A DNA stretch of 64,000 nucleotides from Bradyrhizobium nitroreducens. Lineage in GTDB: Bacteria; Pseudomonadota; Alphaproteobacteria; Rhizobiales; Xanthobacteraceae. The position numbers and the translations under genes are program-made. How positions within the stretch are numbered: the first letter of the stretch is position 1; the number at the start of each line of letters is the position of its first letter. Below, piece by piece: positions 1 through 7,963 of this stretch. The DNA lies in contig NZ_LFJC01000003.1 of assembly GCF_002776695.1 (NCBI RefSeq), forward strand, positions 3,872,543 to 3,936,542, written 5' to 3'. Under the pieces are notes generated by a model. The model saw only the letters and a list, made by a program, of their open reading frames with translations, ran no database searches and had not been told where the DNA came from.

Positions 1-398
1 TTCAGCTCGTCGAAACCGGCGGCGGCCGCCTGCACGTCAGGCGGAAAGTCGGCCATTTCCTGCACTTGGCGGATCTCGATGATCTCGTTCGGCGAGGCCG
101 GGCATCGCTTTGCCCAGGCGATCGCCTCCGCCCGCGAGGCGACCTCGATCATCCAGTAGCCGCCCAGGACTTCCTTGGCCTCGGCGAAGGGGCCATCCGT
201 GACCATGGGCTCACCGGTCGCAAACGAAACGCGTGCGCCCATCGACGGCGGATGGAGCCCGTCCAGCGTGATCAGCACGCCGGCGTCCTTCAGCGCCTCG
301 TTGTAGCGCATCATCGCGGCGACACGTTCGGGATCGAGTTGCACGTCCGGCGGCGCGGCTTCGTAGCCGAGCGGGATCATCAGCATCATGAATCGCAT
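1..398 (-). CDS. YciI family (DGPF-domain) protein, 3' end cut by window edge
   Basis: The gene reads leftward from an ATG at 396-398 and leaves the window after about 132 codons. The start is supported by AAGGACA on the coding strand a few bases upstream. The product opens MRFMMLMIP and carries the family signature VTDGPFAEAKE at about residues 66-76, the DGPF motif that defines these small ferredoxin-fold proteins. In many bacteria such genes sit beside ECF42-type sigma factors and are thought to work with them. A complete yciI-sigma pair is present at 6.7-8.3 kb, and this copy may have its own partner beyond the left edge. Its molecular role is not known. The family call is secure. Confidence 0.85.
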   Translation of the reverse strand, partial: MRFMMLMIPLGYEAAPPDVQLDPERVAAMMRYNEALKDAGVLITLDGLHPPSMGARVSFATGEPMVTDGPFAEAKEVLGGYWMIEVASRAEAIAWAKRCPASPNEIIEIRQVQEMADFPPDVQAAAAGFDEL

Positions 399-759
399 GG
401 GGTGTCCTTGTTACTCCCGACCTTCCGGCCAAGCCGAAATCGCGTTCCCGGAATGACGGCGGTGCCCCTGTAAGACGAACGCGGTGCCGCGAGGCCGACA
501 CGGGCGAGAAGATTTTCTTGGCGGTCATCCCCGGTCGGAGGCGACGCGGATGTCGCCGCCACGGTCCGCCTGCGGGAACTTCGTCGACACGCCGCGAAAA
601 ATAATTCGCATGCCGTCCGTAAAAATACGAACCCGCGATGTGACTCCCGCCGTGCATATGGAGCGAGAACCCTCGCCGGTTGAAATAGTTGGCTGACGCA
701 CGTGAAATTGCGGAACCGGCCGCAGCCCTTGTCTCAGTTTACAAACGCTCAAGGAGAGC
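399..759. other. Intergenic region between divergent yciI and chemoreceptor genes
   Basis: This 361-bp stretch separates two divergently transcribed genes, so it should hold both promoters. I cannot point to a convincing -35/-10 pair. The short open frames in it are low-complexity, arginine-rich and not protein-like. An AAGGAG Shine-Dalgarno for the downstream gene lies at 751-756. Confidence 0.5.
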
Positions 760-2496
760 ATGCAAATTTTCGGGCGGGGGAAGCGGTACGCCGATGCTGC
801 CGATTCGCTCCCGGCGGATTGCGGAGCTCACGTGTTCAATTTCCAGAGCAAGAAGGTCAGGCACGCGATCGCGGAGGTCGAGGCACTCGATCGGTCGCAG
901 GCCGTGATCGAATTCGGTCTCGACGGCACCATCCTCGATGCCAATGAGAACCTGCTCAAGATGAGCGGCTACACGCTGGCCGAGATCAAGGGCAAGCACC
1001 ACAGCATCTTCGTCAGCGCGGCCGAGCGAGAGAGCGCCCGCTATCGCGACTTCTGGGCCAGCCTGAACCGCGGCGAGTTCCAGACCACGCAATACAAGCG
1101 TTTCGGCAAGGGCGGCAAGGAACTCTGGATCCACGCCTCCTACGCGCCGCTGCGCGACGAGAACGGCAAGGTGGTCAGCTTCATCAAGTTCGCCACCGAC
1201 ATCACGGCGCACAAGATCAAGACCATGGAGGATTCCGGCAAGATCGCCGCGGTGAACCGCGCGCAGGCCGTGATCGAGTTCCAGATGGACGGCACCATCA
1301 TCAGCGCCAACGAGAACTTCCTGAATGCGATGGGCTACTCGCTCGACGAGATCAAGGGCAAGCATCACAGCATGTTCGTGACGCCCGAGGACCGCACGAG
1401 TGCGGCCTACGCCGCGTTCTGGGTCAAGCTGAACCGCGGCGAATTCGAAGCCGCCGAATACAAGCGGCTGGGCAAGGGGGCGAAGGAAATCTGGATCATC
1501 GCGACCTACAATCCGATCCTCGACGAGAACGGCAAGCCGTTCAAGGTGGTGAAGTTCGCGACCGATGTCACGGCGCAGAAGATGAGGGCGGCCGACAATG
1601 ACGGCCAGCTCGCCGCGATCCAGAAGTCGCAGGCGGTGATCGAATTCAACATGGACGGCACGATCCGCACCGCCAACGAGAACTTCCTGAAGGCTCTGGG
1701 CTATTCGCTCGCCGAGATCAAGGGCCGGCACCACTCCATGTTCGTCGAGCCGAACGAGAAGAATTCGCTCGCCTATCGCCAGTTCTGGGAGACGCTTAAC
1801 CGCGGCGAATACCAGGCCGCCGAATACAAGCGCATCGCCAAGGGCGGCCGCGAGATCTGGATCCAGGCGTCCTACAACCCGATCTTCGATCTGAACGGCA
1901 AGCCCTACAAGGTGGTGAAATACGCCACCGACATCACCGCGCAGGCGATCGGTCGCAAGAAGGCCGACAACGCGCGCGGGCTGATCGAGGCGGTCGCGGC
2001 CGGCAGCGAGCAGATGAGCGCTTCGATACGCGAGATCTCCGAGACCATGGCGAAGTCGCGCGAGAATTCCAAAGTCGCGACCAACCGCGTCGAATCCGCC
2101 GACGGCCAGGCCCAGAAGCTGACCGCGGCCGCACAGGCCATGAGCGGCATCGTCGAGATGATCTCCGGCATCACCAGCCAGATCAATTTGCTCGCGCTCA
2201 ACGCCACGATCGAATCGGCCCGCGCGGGCGAAGCCGGCCGGGGCTTCGCCGTGGTCGCCTCCGAGGTGAAGAATCTTGCAAGTCAAGCCAAGCAGGCGAC
2301 CGATACGATCACGTCCGAAATCGACGCGCTGAATACCATCTCCGGCGACGTCGCCAGCTCCCTGACCACGATCAAGGTCGCGATCGCCGGCGTCAACGCG
2401 TTCATTGCCTCCACCGCCGCCGCGGTCGAGGAACAGAGCATCGTGACGGCGGACATGTCGGCCAACATGCAGCGGGCGTCGGCGGAGCTGGCATAG
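760..2496 (+). CDS. Soluble methyl-accepting chemotaxis protein with three tandem PAS domains
   Basis: This 578-aa chemoreceptor has no membrane segment or signal peptide, so it should act in the cytoplasm. Three PAS domains of about 120 residues follow one another, starting near residues 45, 165 and 287. Each opens with a variant of SQAVIEFxxDGTI and contains ANENxL, GKHHSxF and LNRGEF, so they arose by tandem duplication. A methyl-accepting signalling domain fills about residues 400-578, with the conserved hairpin tip (LLALNATIESARAGEAGRG) near 477-495. It should bind a small ligand, haem or flavin through the PAS domains and signal to CheA/CheW, none of which is in the window. The ATG at 760 follows AAGGAG only 3 nt away; an in-frame GTG at 832 (VFNFQSKK) is a possible alternative start. 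Confidence 0.88.
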   Translation: MQIFGRGKRYADAADSLPADCGAHVFNFQSKKVRHAIAEVEALDRSQAVIEFGLDGTILDANENLLKMSGYTLAEIKGKHHSIFVSAAERESARYRDFWASLNRGEFQTTQYKRFGKGGKELWIHASYAPLRDENGKVVSFIKFATDITAHKIKTMEDSGKIAAVNRAQAVIEFQMDGTIISANENFLNAMGYSLDEIKGKHHSMFVTPEDRTSAAYAAFWVKLNRGEFEAAEYKRLGKGAKEIWIIATYNPILDENGKPFKVVKFATDVTAQKMRAADNDGQLAAIQKSQAVIEFNMDGTIRTANENFLKALGYSLAEIKGRHHSMFVEPNEKNSLAYRQFWETLNRGEYQAAEYKRIAKGGREIWIQASYNPIFDLNGKPYKVVKYATDITAQAIGRKKADNARGLIEAVAAGSEQMSASIREISETMAKSRENSKVATNRVESADGQAQKLTAAAQAMSGIVEMISGITSQINLLALNATIESARAGEAGRGFAVVASEVKNLASQAKQATDTITSEIDALNTISGDVASSLTTIKVAIAGVNAFIASTAAAVEEQSIVTADMSANMQRASAELA

Positions 2497-2693
2497 TCGG
2501 CGCAGCCAGCGCTGCCCGATGGACACGTACGAGCAGCCATAGATACCCGCTGTGCTTGCCGATTGAAAAACGGTTGCACAATCAAGGCGTGTATGCCTAA
2601 TCAAGTCCGTGGGGGCGAGGAAACGGCGAGGCAATTGCTCGCCGTTTGCCGCTGATTTGGAGCTGGGCGCTCCGATATTTGGGACGGGGGCAT

Positions 2694-3134
2694 ATGAGGT
2701 CGAAGATCGGGGCGCTGCCCCTTTTGCTTGTCGGATTTTTGTTGGCGAGTTGCGCGAGCCCACGAGGCCTGGACGAACCGGCCTTCCAGATGCCGCCATT
2801 GAAGCCTGGCCTGGGCCGAGTGTACTTCACCCGGCCGGGCGAATTCGTTGGATCTGCTGTTCAGCCTGAGATCCGGATGAACAATGAAGTCGTCGGCAGG
2901 TCCGTGCCCGGCGGGTTCACTTTTGTCGACCGTCCCCCGGGGAAGTATGTCGTGACGACGGCAACCGAGGTCGAGAATGCGGTGTCATTCCAGCTGTCTG
3001 CCGGCGAGTCCAAATACATCAAGACTGCTGTGACACCGGGCATCCTCGTCGGCCATGTCACGCCCACGCTGGAATTCCCGGAACAGGGGCAGTCCGATAT
3101 CAACCGTCTCAGATATGTCGGCCCCAAGTTCTGA
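2694..3134 (+). CDS. Putative lipoprotein, DUF2846-like
   Basis: The 146-aa product starts with a lipoprotein signal peptide: MRSK, a hydrophobic stretch, then the lipobox LLASC near residue 20, so the mature protein should be lipid-anchored in the periplasm or outer membrane. The rest (GLGRVYFTRPG, then VDRPPGKYVV and FQLSAGESKYIK) resembles the DUF2846 fold, where a small beta domain follows the lipid anchor. I chose the ATG at 2694 because the signal peptide begins there; an upstream in-frame ATG at 2646 would add 16 non-signal-like residues. It stands alone between a chemoreceptor and an SDR gene. Its function is not known. Confidence 0.75.
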   Translation: MRSKIGALPLLLVGFLLASCASPRGLDEPAFQMPPLKPGLGRVYFTRPGEFVGSAVQPEIRMNNEVVGRSVPGGFTFVDRPPGKYVVTTATEVENAVSFQLSAGESKYIKTAVTPGILVGHVTPTLEFPEQGQSDINRLRYVGPKF

Positions 3135-3192
3135 TCCCTTGCGCGGGGCCAGCTAAACTGTCATGCCGCGGGTTCGAGCAAAGGACCCCGTC

Positions 3193-3981
3193 ATGACCCC
3201 CTCGCCCACCAAAGTCGCTCTCGTCACTGGAGCCGCGCGCGGCATCGGGCTCGCGACCGCGAAGAAGTTCCTGGCCGAGGGCTGGCGTGTGGCGCTGCTC
3301 GACATCGAGGGCGAGTTGCTCGGCCGGGCGGTCGCCGAAATCGACCAAAGCGAGGCGACGCTGGCACTGACCTGCGACGTCTCGGACGCAGCCGCAGTGA
3401 GCGATGCAATGGAGGCGGTCGCGGGCCGGTTCGGCCGCCTGGATGCGCTCGTCAACAATGCCGGCATCGCGGTGTTCGCGCCGCTGATGGAAACATCCGA
3501 GATCGACTGGCGCCGCGTGCTCGAAGTCAATCTCACCGGTCCCTTCCTTTGCACCAAGGCGGCGGTGCCCCTGATGCGCGAGGGCCATGGCGGCGCCATC
3601 GTCAACATCACCTCGATCTCGGCAGTGCGCGCCTCGACCCTGCGCTCGGCTTACGGCACCAGCAAGGCCGGGCTGGCGCACCTGACCAAGCAGCTCGCGG
3701 TCGAGCTCGCCTCGCTCAACATCCGCGTCAACGCGGTCGCGCCGGGACCGGTCGACACGGCGATGGCGAAGCAGGTGCACAGCAGGGAGATCCGCGCCGA
3801 CTATCACGATGCCATTCCGCTCAACCGCTACGGCCTCGAGGAAGAGCTTGCCGAAGCGATCTACTTCCTCTGCTCGGGCAGCGCGAGCTACATCACCGGA
3901 CAAATTTTGGCCGTTGATGGCGGCTTCGATGCGGCGGGTATCGGCCTGCCGACGCTGCGCGGGCAAAGGCGGAACGGATAG
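3193..3981 (+). CDS. SDR family NAD(P)-dependent oxidoreductase
   Basis: A classical 262-aa short-chain dehydrogenase/reductase. The dinucleotide-binding motif TGAARGIG lies at residues 12-19, NNAG at 88-91, and the catalytic Ser141, Tyr154 and Lys158 are present in the usual Y-x3-K spacing. An acidic residue after the second beta strand (LLDIE) suggests NAD(H) preference. The C-terminal part contains YITGQILAVDGG, the usual substrate-loop and cofactor region. The substrate cannot be read from the sequence; the family includes 3-oxoacyl-ACP reductase-like and sugar or alcohol dehydrogenases. I prefer the ATG at 3193, preceded by AAGGA at 8 nt, over the upstream GTG/ATG positions near 3163. 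Confidence 0.87.
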   Translation: MTPSPTKVALVTGAARGIGLATAKKFLAEGWRVALLDIEGELLGRAVAEIDQSEATLALTCDVSDAAAVSDAMEAVAGRFGRLDALVNNAGIAVFAPLMETSEIDWRRVLEVNLTGPFLCTKAAVPLMREGHGGAIVNITSISAVRASTLRSAYGTSKAGLAHLTKQLAVELASLNIRVNAVAPGPVDTAMAKQVHSREIRADYHDAIPLNRYGLEEELAEAIYFLCSGSASYITGQILAVDGGFDAAGIGLPTLRGQRRNG

Positions 3982-3999
3982 GCACGGGATTCGCAGAGC

Positions 4000-4081
4000 G
4001 GGCAAAGGCGCAACGCGCCGTGCCCACCATCGATCCCGAATTTTGCGGTGCAGATGGTGGGCACGCTACGCTTTGCCCACC
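4000..4081. repeat. Dispersed intergenic palindromic repeat (Bradyrhizobium type)
   Basis: Two inverted arms, GTGCCCACCAT at 4020-4030 and ATGGTGGGCAC at 4054-4064, are flanked by a second inverted pair built on GGGCAAAG...CTTTGCCC. I recognise this 'GGTGGGCA...TTTGCCCACC' layout as a frequent intergenic repeat in Bradyrhizobium genomes. It lies directly after the SDR stop codon and may help end transcription. Confidence 0.7.
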
Positions 4082-4105
4082 GGAATCGAATTCGTGGAGA
4101 GTGCC

Positions 4106-4543
4106 ATGCGACGCGTCATTTTCCTCAAGGTCCTGATGCTCGCATCCGTGCTCGTCGCCATCACCCCTGCCGTCGCCGAAATCCGCATCATCCAGTCTCC
4201 GGGGGGACAGGTCGGACCGTTCCTCGATCTGTTCGAGAAGGTGCGCGAGAGCGGCGAGCGCGTAGTCATCGACGGTCCCTGCCTGTCCGCCTGCACACTG
4301 GTGCTCAGCATCGTGCCGGATGAGCGCATCTGCGTCACCAAGCGCGCCGTGCTCGGCTTCCACGCGGCACGTTCGGTGGACCGGCGCGGTCGCTTCTATG
4401 CCGAGCCGGAAGCATCGGTTGCAGTGCTTGCGGCCTATCCCGGCCCGGTACGCGACTGGATCAGCCGCCGCGGCGGCCTCACCTCGCGCTTGCTCCTGCT
4501 GAGAGGGCGCGATCTCGCCGCGATCTACCCGCGCTGCCGCTGA
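4106..4543 (+). CDS. Exported ClpP-like (COG3904-type) hypothetical protein
   Basis: The 145-aa product begins with a clear signal peptide (MRRVIFLKVLMLASVLVAIT, cleavage near AVAE). The mature part reads EIRIIQSPGGQVG, then RVVIDGPCLSACTLVLSIVP. A glycine-rich segment followed by a serine beside two cysteines is reminiscent of ClpP/crotonase-fold proteins of the periplasmic COG3904 type. Whether Ser in LSACT is a working nucleophile cannot be decided here, since no clear His/Asp pair can be assigned. The start at 4106 is chosen because the signal peptide begins there. It follows the palindromic repeat and is probably transcribed alone. Close relatives appear to be widespread in Bradyrhizobium, but I know of no characterised member. 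Confidence 0.7.
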   Translation: MRRVIFLKVLMLASVLVAITPAVAEIRIIQSPGGQVGPFLDLFEKVRESGERVVIDGPCLSACTLVLSIVPDERICVTKRAVLGFHAARSVDRRGRFYAEPEASVAVLAAYPGPVRDWISRRGGLTSRLLLLRGRDLAAIYPRCR

Positions 4544-4710
4544 CGCGTCCGACAGCCGCCACGAATGTGACGTCGATGACTCCTGTGAACCGCGTCACAT
4601 GAAGGGCGCCTGACTTGAAGGCACTTGGCTGGCCCGAGGCCGTAAGGCAGGTTCCCTGGTGCTGGCGATTTATTCGCACCGGGCTCTACGCCATCACGCT
4701 GTGGCTGCCT

Positions 4711-4803
4711 TCAGTAGAGAGTCTGAATCACCGGCACCAGCTTCATGCTGGCGCAGATAAGCATCCCCCATAGGGCAAAATTGATCTGTAGCGCCGCCGC
4801 CAT
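4711..4803 (-). CDS. 30-aa hydrophobic small protein
   Basis: A short frame runs from ATG at 4801-4803 to TGA at 4711-4713. It encodes 30 residues: MAAALQINFALW, then GMLICASMKLVPVIQTLY. Most residues are hydrophobic and a single membrane-spanning helix is plausible. A very strong Shine-Dalgarno (GGAAGGGGAGCGACCG on the coding strand) lies immediately upstream at good spacing, which is the main reason to believe it. An overlapping 69-codon frame on the same strand lacks both a ribosome-binding site and protein-like composition. The gene is isolated between rightward genes. Its function is unknown; small single-helix peptides often modulate larger membrane complexes. Confidence 0.6.
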   Translation of the reverse strand: MAAALQINFALWGMLICASMKLVPVIQTLY

Positions 4804-5088
4804 CGGTCGCTCCCCTTCCAAGTGACGTCCACCCCAGTTTGTAGATTTTATGAATCACCAATAGCGATTCTAACGTGCAGATCACAGCCCAATATTGCGC
4901 CAATTGTTGTGCAATGCGATCCGCATTGTTTCACGAAGCGGCCTCACTGCTCGCACAAAGTGATGTGAATCGTTCGTTCATTCCGCGGCCATGCCGACCA
5001 ACCGATTTGCGTTAAGTTCCATTTGATCGACGCGATGTGAGCTTCCTAAACGGCGCTTGCACGTTACGCACCGAAGTCTGGATCCGGC

Positions 5089-5448
5089 ATGATGCGACAC
5101 GGCATTGTCTTGCTCACTTTCTGCACAGCGCTGCTTGGATGTGCAGTCGCGCCGGCGCAGGAGCGTCGTCCGATCGCTTGGGACGGCCTCGGCCAAGACC
5201 CCAACAAGAGCTCGCACCGCGCCCATGTCGGCAAGCGGCGCGCAACGTCCCCCGCGCCCGCCGCAACCGATCCCAATCAGGAGCGGGAAAGAGTGCTCGG
5301 CACCTTGCGGCCATACTCTGAGGCGTGGTGGGCGGTGTATGACGAAATCGAAGCGGAGCGCGACAAGCAGCTCGGCACCAAGCTCGTGATCTGCCCGCGC
5401 TGCGTTCAGCCGCGACAAGACGAAGACGTGACCGGATCGATCCGCTGA
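5089..5448 (+). CDS. Exported hypothetical protein with C-terminal KLVICxxC motif
   Basis: The 119-aa product begins with a signal sequence (MMRHGIVLLTFCTALLGCAVAPAQ). It contains LLGC, so it may be a lipoprotein, or it may be cut after APAQ. The middle is polar and low-complexity, then a short region (SEAWWAVYDEIEAERDKQL) leads to GTKLVICPRCVQP with a CxxC pair about 20 residues from the end. The product at 19.8 kb has the same plan and ends KLMICQNCK, so the two share a KLxICxxC motif. The CxxC could bind metal or form a redox disulphide. I do not recognise a named family. Either of the two adjacent ATGs at 5089 and 5092 could be the start. Confidence 0.65.
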   Translation: MMRHGIVLLTFCTALLGCAVAPAQERRPIAWDGLGQDPNKSSHRAHVGKRRATSPAPAATDPNQERERVLGTLRPYSEAWWAVYDEIEAERDKQLGTKLVICPRCVQPRQDEDVTGSIR

Positions 5449-5492
5449 GCGGCTCGCGACCGTTCCGAGCGTGACGCGGCAAATCCATTCAT

Positions 5493-5521
5493 CCCCTCTC
5501 CCGCGACGATGGAGAGAGGGG
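5493..5521. terminator. Hairpin between convergent genes
   Basis: CCCCTCTC (5493-5500) and GAGAGGGG (5514-5521) form a perfect 8-bp stem with a 13-nt loop between two convergent genes. No T-run follows, so it would be an atypical terminator. Confidence 0.4.
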
Positions 5522-5558
5522 ACCGTTGCTCAATCAATCATGCGCGCAGTCTTACGCG

Positions 5559-5972
5559 TCACATTCCTTCCGCCGGGCAGTTCACCATCCAGGGAATGCC
5601 GAACTTGTCGACGCACATGCCGAAGCCCTTGGCCCAGAACGTCTTGCTGAAGGGCATGGTGACGGTGCCGCCGTCGGCGAGCGCATTGAACTTGCGCTCA
5701 CCGTCTGCGGGGTCCTTGACCGTGAACGAGATCGAAAAGCCCTGCGGCTTGCTGAAGTGCTCGGGCGGCACGTCGGAAGCCATCAGCACGCTGCCGTCGG
5801 GCAGCGACATCCGTGCATGCATGATCGTCTTCTCGCGGCCGGGCGCGGCAGGCGTGTCCGGCGGCGCATCCGATGAGCGCATCATCGCGTCGATCTTGCC
5901 GCCCAAAGTCCTGGCGTAGAAGTTGAACGCGGCTTCGCAAGTGTCCTGATAGAACAGATAGGCATTGAGCAT
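5559..5972 (-). CDS. PhnB-like VOC family protein
   Basis: A 137-aa single-domain vicinal-oxygen-chelate protein of the PhnB type. It opens MLNAYLFYQDTCEAAFNFYARTL and contains ARMSLPDGSVLMASDVPP and the closing block GFGMCVDKFGIPWMVNC, all typical of this subfamily. Members are related to glyoxalase and bleomycin-resistance proteins but mostly lack a known reaction. It is the last gene of a leftward cluster (yciI, ECF sigma factor, SRPBCC protein, this gene), and PhnB-like and SRPBCC proteins are common passengers of ECF42-type loci. The ATG at 5972 follows AGGAG at about 7 nt on the coding strand. The family is clear; the function is not. Confidence 0.85.
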   Translation of the reverse strand: MLNAYLFYQDTCEAAFNFYARTLGGKIDAMMRSSDAPPDTPAAPGREKTIMHARMSLPDGSVLMASDVPPEHFSKPQGFSISFTVKDPADGERKFNALADGGTVTMPFSKTFWAKGFGMCVDKFGIPWMVNCPAEGM

Positions 5973-6002
5973 CGTTTCTCTCCTCTTCGTTTGCAGTGAA
6001 GC

Positions 6003-6542
6003 TTATTGCTTCTCGGTCAGCTTCTTCAGGCTGGCGAGGCCGGCCTCGAAATCCTTGCCGATCATGCTGTCCATGTCGATGAACACCTGCATGACCTTGG
6101 ACATGAACGGAGCCGGACCGTACATCGCCCATGTGACCAGAGTGGCATCGCCTTGCGGCACAAAGGTGAACTCAGCGGTGTTGTGGCCTTCGAACGGCCG
6201 CTCGAAATCGAGCTTGATGCGAAGCCTTGACGGCCCGCTCGCCTCGAGGATCTCCATGTGGCCGGCGCCGACATTGTTGTTGCCGTCCCAGGCATAGGTC
6301 GCGCCTTTTCCGTCAGCGGTTCCGCCGAAGGTCCGCTTCATGGCGGGATCACGGGCTTCATAGGGCGACCAGCCGGTCCAGCGGCGGAAATCGGCCACCT
6401 GCGGATAGATCGCATCGGCCGGCGCCTTCACGGCGAGCGAGCGTTCGACGCGGAATGTGTCGGGTTTCGTCAAGGCGAAGACGAGAACCCCGGCTAGGCC
6501 GGCGGCGAGCACGATGGCGATGATGGCAATGGCTTTCAGCAT
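6003..6542 (-). CDS. SRPBCC family protein with N-terminal membrane anchor
   Basis: The 179-aa product starts with one hydrophobic helix (MLKAIAIIAIVLAAGLAGVL), an uncleaved anchor or signal. It continues as a START/SRPBCC (polyketide cyclase-like) domain: FRVERSLAVKAPADAIYPQV, FRRWTGWSPYEARDP and GDATLVTWAMYGP are typical strands of that hydrophobic-cavity fold. The ATG at 6542 has GGAG about 8 nt upstream; a longer frame to 6653 would add a proline-rich stretch with no ribosome-binding site. It lies 30 nt upstream of the PhnB-like gene and 134 nt downstream of the sigma-factor gene, so co-transcription is likely. The ligand is unknown. Confidence 0.84.
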   Translation of the reverse strand: MLKAIAIIAIVLAAGLAGVLVFALTKPDTFRVERSLAVKAPADAIYPQVADFRRWTGWSPYEARDPAMKRTFGGTADGKGATYAWDGNNNVGAGHMEILEASGPSRLRIKLDFERPFEGHNTAEFTFVPQGDATLVTWAMYGPAPFMSKVMQVFIDMDSMIGKDFEAGLASLKKLTEKQ

Positions 6543-6613
6543 GGATGGCTCCGTGGATACGGGCAAAGGACGAACGGGAACGGCGGGGGCCGACAAGGGC
6601 GGACGAATCTTTT

Positions 6614-6657
6614 CGTCATGGCCGGGCGTGGATGCCCGGGTCAAGCCGGGCATGACG
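6614..6657. repeat. Palindromic repeat between sigma-factor and SRPBCC genes
   Basis: CGTCATGGCCGGG (from 6614) and CCGGGCATGACG (to 6657) form an imperfect inverted repeat. 'CGTCATGGCCGGG...' units of this kind are common in Bradyrhizobium intergenic DNA. It may attenuate read-through between the two genes. Confidence 0.6.
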
Positions 6658-6676
6658 GCGGAGAGGGTCTCGCGCG

Positions 6677-7963
6677 TCAGGTCGCCTTCGCGCCTTGCTT
6701 TGCCTTCGGCTGGCTGTCCCGGATCAGGCGATCGAGATGCATGCGGATGTGGGCGGCTTCCGCGGAGGTGTTGGCGAGCGCAATGGCGCGATCGAAGGCG
6801 ATCCGGGCCTCGTCGCTGCGGCCAAGCTGCATCAGGAAGGCGCCGCGCACGCCGTAGAAGTGGAAGTAGCTCGCGAGCTTCGGCGCCAGCGGCTCGATCA
6901 GATCGAGCGCAGCTTGCGGCCCGCGCACCTTGGAGACCGCGACGGCACGGTTGAGCGTCACCACGGGCGAAGGCTGCACCAGCTCGAGCGCGCCATAGAG
7001 CAGGTCGATCTGGGCCCAGTCGGTTTCTTCAGGCGTCTTGGCGCGCGCATGCAGCGCGGCGATCGCGGCCTGGATCTGATAGGGACCGCTGCGGCGATGG
7101 CGCATTGCCTTGTCGATCAGCGCGAGCCCCTCCGCGATCATGGTCCCGTTCCACAGCGAGCGGTCTTGGTCGTCCAGCAGAATCAGCGTGCCGTCCGCCG
7201 CAAAGCGCGCGGCGCTGCGTGCATGCTGCAGCAGGATGAGCGCGGTGAGCCCCATGATCTCGGGCTCGCTCGGAAACAGCCGGAGCAGCAGGCGGGCCAG
7301 ACGGATCGCCTCCTCGCACAGCGGTATGCGGATCGCCGCGGTGTCGCCGCTCGCCGAATAGCCCTCGTTGAAGATCAGATAGATCATCGCCGCGACGCCC
7401 GCGAGCCGCTCCGAGCGCTCGACGGCGCCGGGCGCCTCGAACGGCACGCCGGCTTCCGCGATCCTGGCCTTGGCGCGCGTGATGCGCTGCTCCATCGCCG
7501 CCTCCGAGACCAGGAAGGCGCGCGCGATCTGCTTCACGGTGAGGCCCGAGACGATGCGCAGCGCCAGCGCGATCTGCTGCGTCGCCGGCAGCTGCGGATG
7601 GCAGCAGACGAACATCAACCGCAGGATGTCGTCGCGATAATGCGACCCGTCCAGCCGCTCGGCCAGCGCGCCCTCCGCGTCGTCGAGATCCGAAATCGCC
7701 TGGTCGTCCTCCGGCAGCGGCTGCTGCTTGCGGGTCCGGCGCACCTCGTCGATCGCGGCATTGCGGCCGACCATGATCAGCCAGGCCGCAGGATCGCGCG
7801 GCGGCCCGTTCTGCGGCCAGCTCTTGAGCGCGCGTAAGGAGGCGTTCTGGAATGCCTCCTCGGCGGTGTCGAGATCACGGAAATAACGCAGCAGCGCACC
7901 GACCGCCTGGGGGCGCGCCGAGGTCAGCGCGGTCTCGATCCAGCCGGTGTCGGCTTCGCTCAC
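6677..7963 (-). CDS. ECF42-type RNA polymerase sigma factor with C-terminal TPR-like domain
   Basis: A 428-aa sigma factor, more than twice the usual ECF length. Region 2 (ALLRYFRDLDTAEEAFQNA, then PAAWLIMVGRNAAIDEVRR) is at about residues 22-77. Region 4 follows, with GLTVKQIARAFLVSEAAMEQ as its helix-turn-helix near 137-156. The remaining 250 residues (YLIFNEGYSASG, then repeats such as LNRAVAVSKVRGP and SDEARIAFDRAIAL) are the helical TPR-like extension that marks the ECF42/COG4941 group. The extension is thought to regulate the sigma factor itself in place of a membrane anti-sigma factor. It starts with GTG at 7961-7963, and the preceding yciI gene ends inside it (GTGA, 4-nt overlap), so translation is coupled. 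Target promoters cannot be read from the window. Confidence 0.9.
   Translation of the reverse strand: MSEADTGWIETALTSARPQAVGALLRYFRDLDTAEEAFQNASLRALKSWPQNGPPRDPAAWLIMVGRNAAIDEVRRTRKQQPLPEDDQAISDLDDAEGALAERLDGSHYRDDILRLMFVCCHPQLPATQQIALALRIVSGLTVKQIARAFLVSEAAMEQRITRAKARIAEAGVPFEAPGAVERSERLAGVAAMIYLIFNEGYSASGDTAAIRIPLCEEAIRLARLLLRLFPSEPEIMGLTALILLQHARSAARFAADGTLILLDDQDRSLWNGTMIAEGLALIDKAMRHRRSGPYQIQAAIAALHARAKTPEETDWAQIDLLYGALELVQPSPVVTLNRAVAVSKVRGPQAALDLIEPLAPKLASYFHFYGVRGAFLMQLGRSDEARIAFDRAIALANTSAEAAHIRMHLDRLIRDSQPKAKQGAKAT

Noticed and set aside
739..2799. 686-codon open frame on the minus strand
   Set aside because: It is the antisense of the triple-PAS chemoreceptor. Its composition (Arg, Asp, Gly and Val runs) follows from the GC3 bias of the real gene, and it has no domains.
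4694..4903. 69-codon frame overlapping the 30-aa peptide gene
   Set aside because: It has no ribosome-binding site and is not protein-like, whereas the 30-codon frame has an excellent site.
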